From a bacterium (GTDB lineage: Bacteria > Myxococcota_A > Bradymonadia > UBA7976 > UBA1532), in contig JAUHXC010000073.1 of NCBI GenBank assembly GCA_030427205.1, positions 1 to 34,914 on the forward strand: a DNA stretch of 34,914 bases, in the 5' to 3' direction. The notes under the pieces are model-generated. The model ran no database searches. It saw nothing but the letters and a program-made list of their open reading frames with translations, and was not told where the DNA came from. Within the stretch, counting starts at the first letter, position 1; each line of letters begins with the position of its first letter. Shown here in pieces: positions 8,001-15,258 of this stretch. The position numbers and the translations under genes are program-made.

Positions 8001-10919
8001 CTACCAGTCGTCGGTCAGATACGACGGCTTGCTGTCGCCGTCCTTGGGCTTCGGCGGCTTGGGGGTCGGCGCCTTGGGCTTCTCGCTGGCCGCCGGCTTG
8101 TCGTCCGACGGCTTCTTCGAGCCCCCGCCGGCCCCTTGCCGGGCCTTCTTCTCCCGCTCGATCTGCTCGCGCAGCTTGCGGGCCCGCTCCAGCATGAGTC
8201 GCTTGTTGCGCTGATCTTCGGTCTCGCGCCTGGCCGGCGGCTTGCGGCTGCGGCTGCGGGCGCGGCTGCGCTTGCGCGCGGCGGCTTCGGCGGCGGCCTT
8301 CTCCGCGGCTTCCTTCTCGGCGGCCTCGGCGGCGGCCTTCTCGGCGGCTTCCTTCTCGGCGGCCTCGGCGGCGGCCTTCTCGGCGGCTTCCTTCTCGGCG
8401 GCCTCGGCGGCGGCCTTCTCCGCGGCGGCCTTCTCGGCGGCCTCGGCGGCGGCCTTCTCCGCGGCGGCGGCGGCGGCCTTCTCGGCCTCCGTCGGCGCGC
8501 TCTTCTCCGGCGGTGTCACCTCTGCCGGGCCCGGCGGCGGCCGCAGCAGCACGATCGCGGCCACGACGACGACCACCACCAGCACCGACAGCGCGATCCA
8601 GGTATTGCGGGCGTCCTTCTGCTTGCGCTGGCTCGGCACCCGGCCCGGTGGCGGCTCGGAGGGCGGCGTCGGGCGTCGGCGCACCGGCGGGGCCATCATC
8701 GAGGCCGGCAGCCGGTTGGGCAGGGTGCGCGCGTCGGAGATCGCCGCGCCGGCGGGCATGGCCGCCGCGGCCGGCGCCGACATCGGGTCGAGCACCCGGC
8801 GGGCGGCCTGCACGTCGGGGTCGTTGGGGCGCCGCTGCTCGGCCTCGTCGAGCTCGACCCGCAGGTCGCTCATCAGCCGCTTGACGGTCTCGTCCTCGGG
8901 GCGCCGTCGCTGCAGCCGGGTCAACAGCTCGGCCCGGCCGGCCAGCCCCGCCTCGTGGCCCAGCTTGTCCAGCCCGCGCACGTAGAGCGACAGGGTCTGG
9001 TGGGCCTCCGACGCGCGCTCCGAGCGCTCGCGGAAGCGGCGGCGCCAGGTCTTGAGCGCGTCGAGGGCCTCGGTGCTCCAGCCGCGGTCGAGATCGGTAT
9101 CGCGCAGGGCGTCGGTGACCGCCCGGGCGCCCTCGCTCAGCCCGTCGGCGTCGGTGCGCACCTTGTCGGTGATCTCCCGTTCGGTGGTGCGCAGCCGCAG
9201 GTCCATGTTCTCGATGATGCGGTCGAAGAGCTTCTCGGCCCGATGCAGCGGGAAGCAGCCCCGCTGCGCGGCCGAGAGGTTCATCGCCGTGACCACGTCG
9301 GGGATGACCTCCGCCGGGTGGGGCGGCGTCTCCGCGCCCGGCGGATCGGTGCGATCCCACGCCTGCTGCAGCGCCTGCAGCTCGCGCACGCCCGGCGCCT
9401 CGGCGTATTGCTCGAAGCCCTCGAGCGAGACCTTGCCCTGGCGGGCGAAGCGCCGGCGGGCGGCCTGCACGGCCAGCTCGCTCTGGTCGACCTCGGTCTT
9501 GCGGGCCGCGGGCGCCGGCAGGGCGGTGAACTGCTCGCGCAGCATGGGGAAGCGCTCGTAGAGCGCCTCGGCGTAGCGCACCTTGCTCAGCGAGGCGAGG
9601 CCGTCGGCGATGAGCTGGCGCGCCTCGTCCTTCTTGCCGGCGTCGAGGGCCTTCATGCCCGCCCGGCCGTCGCGCAGGCCCTTGGCCTCGTGCTCGAGGT
9701 CGCCGAGCAGCGAGCTGACCGAGGGGTGATCGGTCAGCCGCTGGCGCAGCGCCGTGATCTGCTTCGCGGCCTCCGACCAGTCGAGGTTGGCCATCGCCTT
9801 GGCGATCTCGTGGGCCTCGCCGGCGTAGCCCGGCGCCCGGCGCGAGACCGCGGCCAGCGCCCGCAGGTGATAGCTCTCGAGCGACTTGCCGATGTCGAAG
9901 CCGCCGGCCTCGTCCGCCGACTTCACCGCGGCCCACAGCCGGCCGATGAGCTGGCCGTCGGGCCCCGAGATCTCCTCCGACTGCGCCAGCAGGGCGCGGC
10001 CGTCCATCTGCAGCGCCTGATCGCGGGTCGCCAGGGCGATCTCGACCGCCGCGGCGGCCTGCTCGGCCAGCCCCACGCGGTCGTCGTCCCCCGCCTCGCG
10101 CGCGTCGAGCAGGCAGGCCTTGACGAAGCCGAGCAGGTTCTCGGGGCGGTCGCCGAGCATCGCCTCGACCGCCATCAGCGTCGAGAGGAACTCGTCGAGC
10201 CGGGCCCCGTCGGGGTGCTGGATCAGATCTTCGAGCAGCAGGCGGATCGCCCGGTAGTAGCGGCTCCAGCGGCTGGGCGGGTCGTAGATGCGCCCGCTCC
10301 ACTCGCTGACCGTCTCGCCGCCGGCGAGCAGCGCGTCGAGGTAGCTGGCGGTGGTGCGCAGATCGGCCGGCAGCCAGCCCGTCTCGGGCTTGCGGCTGTC
10401 GGCGACCACGTTCCAGTCGAGGATGACCACCCGCCCCGAGACGTGATCCCAGAAGATCGCGTCGGACTTGAGGTCCTGGGCCCGCAGCCCCAGCGAGGTG
10501 GCCGTCGTCAGCGCCTCGCCGATGCGGATGGTGATGCCCACCGCCTGCTCGGGGCGCACGATCTGCCGGTTGGAGAAGAGCCGCGCGAGGGGGCGCCCGG
10601 GGGCGACCTCCATCACGAAGAAGCGCTCGGCCGGGTCGCGGTCGAGCACCTTGGGGAAGGCCGACTGGCTGTCGGGCCGGTCGGGGAAGAGCTCGCGCTC
10701 CTGCCGCCGCAGCGCCTGCAGGCGGTCGGCCTCCTGCATGAAGTCGCGCGGGGTGAGGCTGATGTCCTCCTTCATGGCCTTGATCGCCACCTGATCCCCG
10801 GCGGGATCGGTCGCGAGCAGGACCCGGGCGGTATGGCCCTCGCCCAGCACCCGGATGGGCGCATAGCGCCGGTCGTCGGCGTAGAGTACCCGCAGCCCGT
10901 CGGTCGCCGTACCACTCAT
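8001..10919 (-). CDS. Protein-kinase-like membrane protein with periplasmic TolA-like Ala/Glu/Lys rod
   Basis: 972 residues; the ATG at 10919 is two bases after the upstream stop. Residues 19 to about 300 look like a protein kinase fold. There is a Gly-rich loop (VLGEGHTARV), Lys47 in VAIK, and a helix-C Glu candidate (Glu63). The catalytic-loop-like RAQDLKSDAIF holds Asp149 and Lys151, and ILDWN holds Asp168. The HRD His-Arg are replaced by Ala-Gln, the loop Asn by Ala, and DFG by DWN, so activity is uncertain; DW is also seen in APH/choline-kinase relatives. A helical region of about 450 residues follows. A membrane segment lies near residues 774-795 (WIALSVLVVVVVVAAIVLL). Then come a 13-residue-repeat Ala/Glu/Lys rod, a basic Arg/Ser stretch and a Pro/Lys-rich tail ending in YLTDDW. 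The predicted topology is cytoplasmic kinase-like domain and periplasmic rod. Confidence 0.85.
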   Translation of the reverse strand: MSGTATDGLRVLYADDRRYAPIRVLGEGHTARVLLATDPAGDQVAIKAMKEDISLTPRDFMQEADRLQALRRQERELFPDRPDSQSAFPKVLDRDPAERFFVMEVAPGRPLARLFSNRQIVRPEQAVGITIRIGEALTTATSLGLRAQDLKSDAIFWDHVSGRVVILDWNVVADSRKPETGWLPADLRTTASYLDALLAGGETVSEWSGRIYDPPSRWSRYYRAIRLLLEDLIQHPDGARLDEFLSTLMAVEAMLGDRPENLLGFVKACLLDAREAGDDDRVGLAEQAAAAVEIALATRDQALQMDGRALLAQSEEISGPDGQLIGRLWAAVKSADEAGGFDIGKSLESYHLRALAAVSRRAPGYAGEAHEIAKAMANLDWSEAAKQITALRQRLTDHPSVSSLLGDLEHEAKGLRDGRAGMKALDAGKKDEARQLIADGLASLSKVRYAEALYERFPMLREQFTALPAPAARKTEVDQSELAVQAARRRFARQGKVSLEGFEQYAEAPGVRELQALQQAWDRTDPPGAETPPHPAEVIPDVVTAMNLSAAQRGCFPLHRAEKLFDRIIENMDLRLRTTEREITDKVRTDADGLSEGARAVTDALRDTDLDRGWSTEALDALKTWRRRFRERSERASEAHQTLSLYVRGLDKLGHEAGLAGRAELLTRLQRRRPEDETVKRLMSDLRVELDEAEQRRPNDPDVQAARRVLDPMSAPAAAAMPAGAAISDARTLPNRLPASMMAPPVRRRPTPPSEPPPGRVPSQRKQKDARNTWIALSVLVVVVVVAAIVLLRPPPGPAEVTPPEKSAPTEAEKAAAAAAEKAAAEAAEKAAAEKAAAEAAEKEAAEKAAAEAAEKEAAEKAAAEAAEKEAAEKAAAEAAARKRSRARSRSRKPPARRETEDQRNKRLMLERARKLREQIEREKKARQGAGGGSKKPSDDKPAASEKPKAPTPKPPKPKDGDSKPSYLTDDW
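8281..8490 (-). repeat. 39-bp in-frame repeat encoding an Ala/Glu/Lys helix
   Basis: Tandem units of about 39 bases encode 13-residue blocks of the form EKEAAEKAAAEAA, with shorter variants towards the membrane-proximal end. The product is a long single alpha helix, much like TolA domain II. Near-identity of the units suggests recent slippage or unequal crossover, so rod length is likely to differ between strains. Confidence 0.8.
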
Positions 10920-10921
10920 CG

Positions 10922-11392
10922 TCACACCGCCGATCCGGAGCTGCGCCCGTCGTCGTAGGCGATGATCAGGTCGCCGACCCGCTCGACCTGCCCCGGCGTC
11001 AGCCGCCCGGCGATCACGGTGCGGGTCGCGCCGTCTTTGTCGAAGCGCAGCGAGACCTCGACGTCGCGGCCGAAGCCGCGCTTGATGTCGAGGCCGACGA
11101 GCAGGCCCTCCCGGGCGGGGATGGCGTCGAGCGGGGTGCTCGAGCTCCACGCGCGGGCCACCGAGAGGCTGGTGGAGGCGAACTCGCTGGGGCCGAAGGC
11201 GTCGCGCACGACCAGCCGCCCCGACAGGGCGCGCAGCCGCGGCATGAACGCCAGCCCGGCGCCGACGAGCAGCACCGCCGCCCCGCCGGCGATCAGCCCC
11301 ATGGGCGGGCCGTCGCCGCCCGTCTCCTGGGCCAACGCCGTGAGCGGTACGAGCCAGCCGGCGAAGCCGCTCAACGCCGCCGTCGTTCGCAT
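10922..11392 (-). CDS. Small exported/membrane-anchored protein, first gene of the kinase-like operon
   Basis: 156 residues from the ATG at 11392. GGAGGAG lies 12 bases upstream of it. An in-frame ATG at 11413 would add seven residues but has no ribosome site. A signal peptide ends at TALAQ (about residue 22). A Gly/Ala/Leu-rich membrane segment covers roughly residues 31-52 (GLIAGGAAVLLVGAGLAF). The remaining hundred or so residues look beta-rich, with GRLVVRD, LLVGLDIKRG, VEVSLRFDKDGATRTVIAGRLTPGQVERVGDLIIAYDD split across strands. No family was recognised. The stop is two bases before the kinase-like start, so the two are almost certainly co-transcribed. It could be a sensory or anchoring partner of the kinase-like protein. 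Confidence 0.7.
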   Translation of the reverse strand: MRTTAALSGFAGWLVPLTALAQETGGDGPPMGLIAGGAAVLLVGAGLAFMPRLRALSGRLVVRDAFGPSEFASTSLSVARAWSSSTPLDAIPAREGLLVGLDIKRGFGRDVEVSLRFDKDGATRTVIAGRLTPGQVERVGDLIIAYDDGRSSGSAV

Positions 11393-11452
11393 CCCGCGCA
11401 CACGCTCCTCCATGGCTGCGGACCGGGCCCCTGTGGCCGGACACCAGTCGGC

Positions 11453-11481
11453 ATCACACGGGAGATCACCGTCATTGTCAA
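11453..11481 (-). promoter_or_regulatory. Putative sigma-70-type promoter for the 11392-2524 operon
   Basis: On the minus strand TTGACA (11481-11476) is followed after 17 bases by TGTGAT (11458-11453). The -35 is a perfect match and the -10 matches 4 of 6 consensus positions. The surrounding DNA is much richer in A+T than its neighbours. Transcription would start near 11446, about 33 to 54 bases before the two candidate start codons. Confidence 0.5.
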
Positions 11482-11588
11482 ATTGGAGATTTGTGCGATT
11501 TCTCACGCAGTATGCCCGAATCCCGCGCCCCGGGCGACCACCTCGGCGGCCTTGCCCGACGACCCCCGCCCGGGGCACCATCCGCCCC

Positions 11589-12617
11589 ATGCATACCCGC
11601 GCCCCCGACCACGCCCCGCCCGTCGCGCTGCTGCGCGCGCCGCAATCGTTCATCGGCCGGGCCCCCGGCCAGCGCCTCGACCGGGCGTCTGCGGGCCGGC
11701 CTCGGGTCCGGGCATCGTGGGCGCCCGTGCTGCTCGGTGGGTTCATGGTCGCCTCGTTGGCCGTGCCGCTGGTGGGCTGTGGGGGGTCGTCATCGCCATC
11801 GGTACGCTCGACGCCGGCCGAAGCGTCCGGCTCCACCGACGCCGACAAGTCGCCGGCCACGCCCGCCGGCGGCGCGCTGTCGGCCCAGCTCGCCCGCGCG
11901 CTGCCTGCCGACGGCGCGTCGACGGCGGTGGTGGCCTTCGCCGTCTTCCGCCCCGCGGTGCCCGCCGACCTCGCCCGCGAGCAGAAGATCGCCGAGGCGG
12001 CGGTCAAGGCCAACCTGCGGGTGGTGCCGCCCACCGTCTCGTCGGTGGCCCGCCGGCCGATGCCCGACCCCGAGGTGATCATCGCGCCGGTCGACGGCGA
12101 GCTGCCCCTCGATCTGCCGGCGCTGATCGCCGGGGCCGGCGAGGCGGCGCCGCTGCTGGAGAAGGCGCGCGCGGTGTGGATCGTGGGCTACGCCGGGCGG
12201 GTCTTCGAGCACGACGCCCAGGTGCGGGCGGTGGCCCTCGGCGCCTGGGCCTTCGCCATCGAGGGGTCCGCGGTCGTCGATCTGGGCACCCGCCGGGCCT
12301 GGACCCGCGCCGAGTACCTCGAGTGGATCAAGGCCGATGACTGGATGGCCGATCAGGTGACCGTCGACGCCGAGCAGGCCGAGGACGGCACGGTGACCTT
12401 CTTCACCCGGGGCATGGCCCGCTTCGGCCAGCCCGACCTCGAAGCGGCGAAGGTGCCGGCGGCCGAGGCCCGTGAGCGCTTCGCAGAGTTCCAGGCGCTG
12501 CTCGCCGCACTGCGGGCCCACGGCCCGGCGAAGCCCGGCGATACGGTCGGCGGGGTGACGCTCGGCCGCTGCGTGCGCCCGCCGGAGGCCATCGAGCGGA
12601 CGTGCGTCTCGATGTGA
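11589..12617 (+). CDS. Lipoprotein of unknown function preceding an Omp85-family gene
   Basis: 342 residues from the ATG at 11589, the only ATG that leaves a basic N-terminal segment. A lipobox, VPLVGC, puts the lipidated Cys at residue 64. That is unusually far in, so the true start may be later; the ATG at 11745 leaves just 11 residues before the Cys. After a Ser/Pro/Ala linker comes a globular domain of about 250 residues. It contains VVAFAVFRPAVPADLAREQ, VWIVGYAGRVFEHDAQVRAVALGAWAF as separate segments, and a closing GRCVRPPEAIERTCVSM with two Cys that could pair. No known family was recognised. It overlaps the downstream outer-membrane gene by 16 bases, suggesting joint expression and an envelope role. 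Confidence 0.7.
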   Translation: MHTRAPDHAPPVALLRAPQSFIGRAPGQRLDRASAGRPRVRASWAPVLLGGFMVASLAVPLVGCGGSSSPSVRSTPAEASGSTDADKSPATPAGGALSAQLARALPADGASTAVVAFAVFRPAVPADLAREQKIAEAAVKANLRVVPPTVSSVARRPMPDPEVIIAPVDGELPLDLPALIAGAGEAAPLLEKARAVWIVGYAGRVFEHDAQVRAVALGAWAFAIEGSAVVDLGTRRAWTRAEYLEWIKADDWMADQVTVDAEQAEDGTVTFFTRGMARFGQPDLEAAKVPAAEARERFAEFQALLAALRAHGPAKPGDTVGGVTLGRCVRPPEAIERTCVSM

Positions 12618-15184
12618 GGGCCGGCCCGGCGCCGCGCCCGCGGCTTTCGGGCTCGCCGGGGGCCCGGGTCGCGCTGGGCCTGCTCGTTGGCCTCTGCGTG
12701 ACGCTGTCCGGGTCGCCCGCCGGTGCGCAGACGCCCGCCGGCACCGCACCGAACCCTGCACCGGACCCTGCACCGAACCCTGCGGATGCCCGCCAGGGCG
12801 CCCCCGCGGCCGCCGGTGACCCGAAGACCGCCGAACCCTCGTCCGATGTCTCCCCCGACGGATCGCCGCCCAGCGGGGCGTCTGGCGCCTCCGCGGGGCC
12901 ATCCGAGGAGCCATCCGCCGAGCCGGGGGCCGCCGCCGAGACCGCCGCGCTGGGGGCCTTGATCGACGCGGCCCGCTTCGGGCCGGCGCCCACGGTGCGG
13001 GCGGTGAGCTACGCCGACGGGCGGGCCCTCGACGCGGCGTCCCGGGTGGCCGTCGACGGGCTGGTCGGCCAGCCGGCGACCGGCGAAGCGCTCGACGGGC
13101 TGGTCCGCGCGCTGGCCCGCAACGACGCGCCCGGCCTCGACCTGCGCCGGGTGCCCACCGACGACGCGGGCCTGATCGACGTGCTGATCGTGCCCGAAGA
13201 CCGCATCCGACGGGTCGGGCGCCTGCGGCCGACGACGGCGCCGGTGGGCACCCCCGACCTGGACGCCGACCGCCGGCTGCAGCGGCGCATCGAGGGCATG
13301 GTCGCGCCGCTGGCCCTCGAGGAGGGGCACGTCTTCCACCCGTGGTTCGAGCGGCGCGACGCCGAGCGGGTGCAGCGCTACTTCGTCGAGCAGGGGCACC
13401 CCTTCGCCCGGGTCGACATCCGCCGCTTCGAGACCCCCGGCATCGTCGACGTCACCTGGCGGGTCGCCCCCGGGCCGAAGCTGGCGGTGGGCGGGGTCAG
13501 CGTCGCCGGCCTGCCCGATCCCGTCGATCGGCCCACGCTGGGCACCGTCGGCGGCCGCGCGGTCCTGCCGTGGGTCGTCGCCGACGACGTCGAGCGGCTG
13601 CGGGGCCACGTCTGCCGGGCGGGTTTCCCCGACGCGCGGGTCGCGGTGGAGACCGCGCTGGGGCAGCGGGCGCTCTACCTGTCGTTCGTCATCGAGCGCG
13701 GGCCGCCGGTGTCTGTCGGCCGGCTCGACGTCGACCTGCCGGCGGGGGTCTCGGCGCTGCCCGCCGCCGTGCTGGCCGATCTGCCGGTGCGCGCCGATGG
13801 CCCGTGGTGCCCCGATCTCGCCCGACAGGCCACGGCGCTGATCCGCGAGCGCCTCGAAGCCGCCGGCCGGCCCGACGCGACCGTCGGCTGGCGGGTCGCG
13901 GCGCTGCCCGGCAAGCCGCCGACGGTGGCCCTGACGCTGCAGGTGGCCGACGCCGGCGCGGTGCGCATCGGCCGGGTGTGGTTCGCCGGTAATCGGGTGA
14001 CCCGGGTCGACCTGCTGCGCGAGCTGGTGACGGTGCGGCCGGGCGACCTCTACGATCCCGAGGCCATCGACGACAGCGTGCAGGTGCTGCGCCGCTCGGC
14101 GCTCTTCCGCCGGGTCGAGGCGCGCACGGTGCCCGGCCCCGATCGCGGCACGCGGCACCTGGTCTTCACCGTCGTCGAGCGCGAGCCGTTCTCCATCGAC
14201 CTGGGCCAGCAGTCGCTGACCCTGCACAACCTCGACGTCGCCGATACCACCACCGACGTGCGCGCGCTGCGGGCCGGGGCCGCGCTGCGCGGGGCCGGGC
14301 AGCGCATGGTGCTCTACGCCCAGCCCCGTTGGCAGGGGCTGCACCTCTTCGACCCCTACGTGCTGCCGGTGCTCGGCGCCGAGGGCCGCCTCGACCGCCG
14401 CGAGCGGGACTTCGGCGCCGACATCCGCGAGACCTGGTACAGCCTGGAGGGGGAGGCGGCCCTGCGGCTCTTCGACGACCGGCTGCTCCTGGTGCCCGGC
14501 CTGCAATACGAGGTGACGTTCCCCGAGGGGGTCAGCTCGTCGGCCGAGCTGCCGGTGGCCGACGACGAGACGCTCTTCGCGGCGGCCGGCTTCCGCACCT
14601 CTTTGCGCTTCGAGCGGCTGGATGACGAGCGGGTGCCCTATCTGGGCGTGCGCTTCGAAGGCCGCTTGTGGCGCGGGCTCAGCTGGCTGGGCAGCGACCT
14701 CGACCTGACCCGCTGGCGGGGCAGCGTCGACGTGCGGCTGCCCCTGCGCCGCTTCGAGGGCGATCGACACATGGTGCTCGGGCTGGCCTTCAGCGCCGCC
14801 GACATCGCCCGCTACAACCGCCGGGCCCTGGCGGCCCATCACCGGCTGACCCCCAAGATCCGGGGCTACGAGAGCCTGCGCTTCCGCCATCCGCTGGGGC
14901 AGGAGGTGCTCGAGCTGGGCGGCCAGACGGCGTTCACCGCGGCGGTGGAGGTGCGCTTGCCGATGCCCTATGCCCGGCGCCACGCGCTGGTGCCGTTCTT
15001 CGACGCCGCGGCCCTCGGCGACCGGGGCACCGACCCGCTCGACGCGCTCTTCGCGGCGCCGGGGCTGACCTATGTGTACAGCTTCTTCGACGAGCGGCTG
15101 GAGGGCTACCTGCGGGTGGCGTTCCCGCTGCGCACCGACGTCGATCTGGAGTACATCGGCTTCGGCATGGACGGCAGCTTCTGA
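12602..15184 (+). CDS. Omp85-family outer-membrane protein (TamA/BamA-like)
   Basis: 860 residues; GTG start at 12602 inside the end of the lipoprotein gene. A signal peptide covers about residues 1-42 (GLLVGLCVTL...GAQ). A Pro/Ala-rich linker runs to about residue 115. Several POTRA-like alpha/beta modules span roughly 120-525. They include RVQRYFVEQGHPFARVDI and FAGNRVTRVDLLRELV with its following RPGDLYDPEAIDDS, the classic last-POTRA pattern. A C-terminal beta-barrel of about 330 residues contains the Omp85 IRGYE motif near residue 753, which packs inside the barrel. The chain ends in an aromatic residue (GSF). The family inserts or translocates proteins at the outer membrane. Divergence and the Pro/Ala linker fit a TamA-like or lineage-specific paralogue better than the housekeeping BamA, whose usual neighbours are absent. 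Confidence 0.88.
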   Translation: MRLDVRAGPAPRPRLSGSPGARVALGLLVGLCVTLSGSPAGAQTPAGTAPNPAPDPAPNPADARQGAPAAAGDPKTAEPSSDVSPDGSPPSGASGASAGPSEEPSAEPGAAAETAALGALIDAARFGPAPTVRAVSYADGRALDAASRVAVDGLVGQPATGEALDGLVRALARNDAPGLDLRRVPTDDAGLIDVLIVPEDRIRRVGRLRPTTAPVGTPDLDADRRLQRRIEGMVAPLALEEGHVFHPWFERRDAERVQRYFVEQGHPFARVDIRRFETPGIVDVTWRVAPGPKLAVGGVSVAGLPDPVDRPTLGTVGGRAVLPWVVADDVERLRGHVCRAGFPDARVAVETALGQRALYLSFVIERGPPVSVGRLDVDLPAGVSALPAAVLADLPVRADGPWCPDLARQATALIRERLEAAGRPDATVGWRVAALPGKPPTVALTLQVADAGAVRIGRVWFAGNRVTRVDLLRELVTVRPGDLYDPEAIDDSVQVLRRSALFRRVEARTVPGPDRGTRHLVFTVVEREPFSIDLGQQSLTLHNLDVADTTTDVRALRAGAALRGAGQRMVLYAQPRWQGLHLFDPYVLPVLGAEGRLDRRERDFGADIRETWYSLEGEAALRLFDDRLLLVPGLQYEVTFPEGVSSSAELPVADDETLFAAAGFRTSLRFERLDDERVPYLGVRFEGRLWRGLSWLGSDLDLTRWRGSVDVRLPLRRFEGDRHMVLGLAFSAADIARYNRRALAAHHRLTPKIRGYESLRFRHPLGQEVLELGGQTAFTAAVEVRLPMPYARRHALVPFFDAAALGDRGTDPLDALFAAPGLTYVYSFFDERLEGYLRVAFPLRTDVDLEYIGFGMDGSF

Positions 15185-15258
15185 GGCGCCTCGCGGGTGC
15201 CTCGGCAGGCCCTGTTCGTGATAGGAACTCGTCGATATGTCACCGACAGGGAACGCCC

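Noticed and set aside
3939..10958. A 2339-codon open plus-strand frame opposite the kinase-like operon
   Set aside because: It mirrors the real minus-strand genes. In very GC-rich DNA the antisense frame stays open; its product is a Leu/Gln/Asp/Val-rich mixture without domains, while the minus strand has clear motifs, ribosome sites and overlaps.
12353..14983. Long minus-strand frame opposite the Omp85 gene
   Set aside because: Same antisense effect; the plus strand carries signal peptide, POTRA pattern and the IRGY motif.
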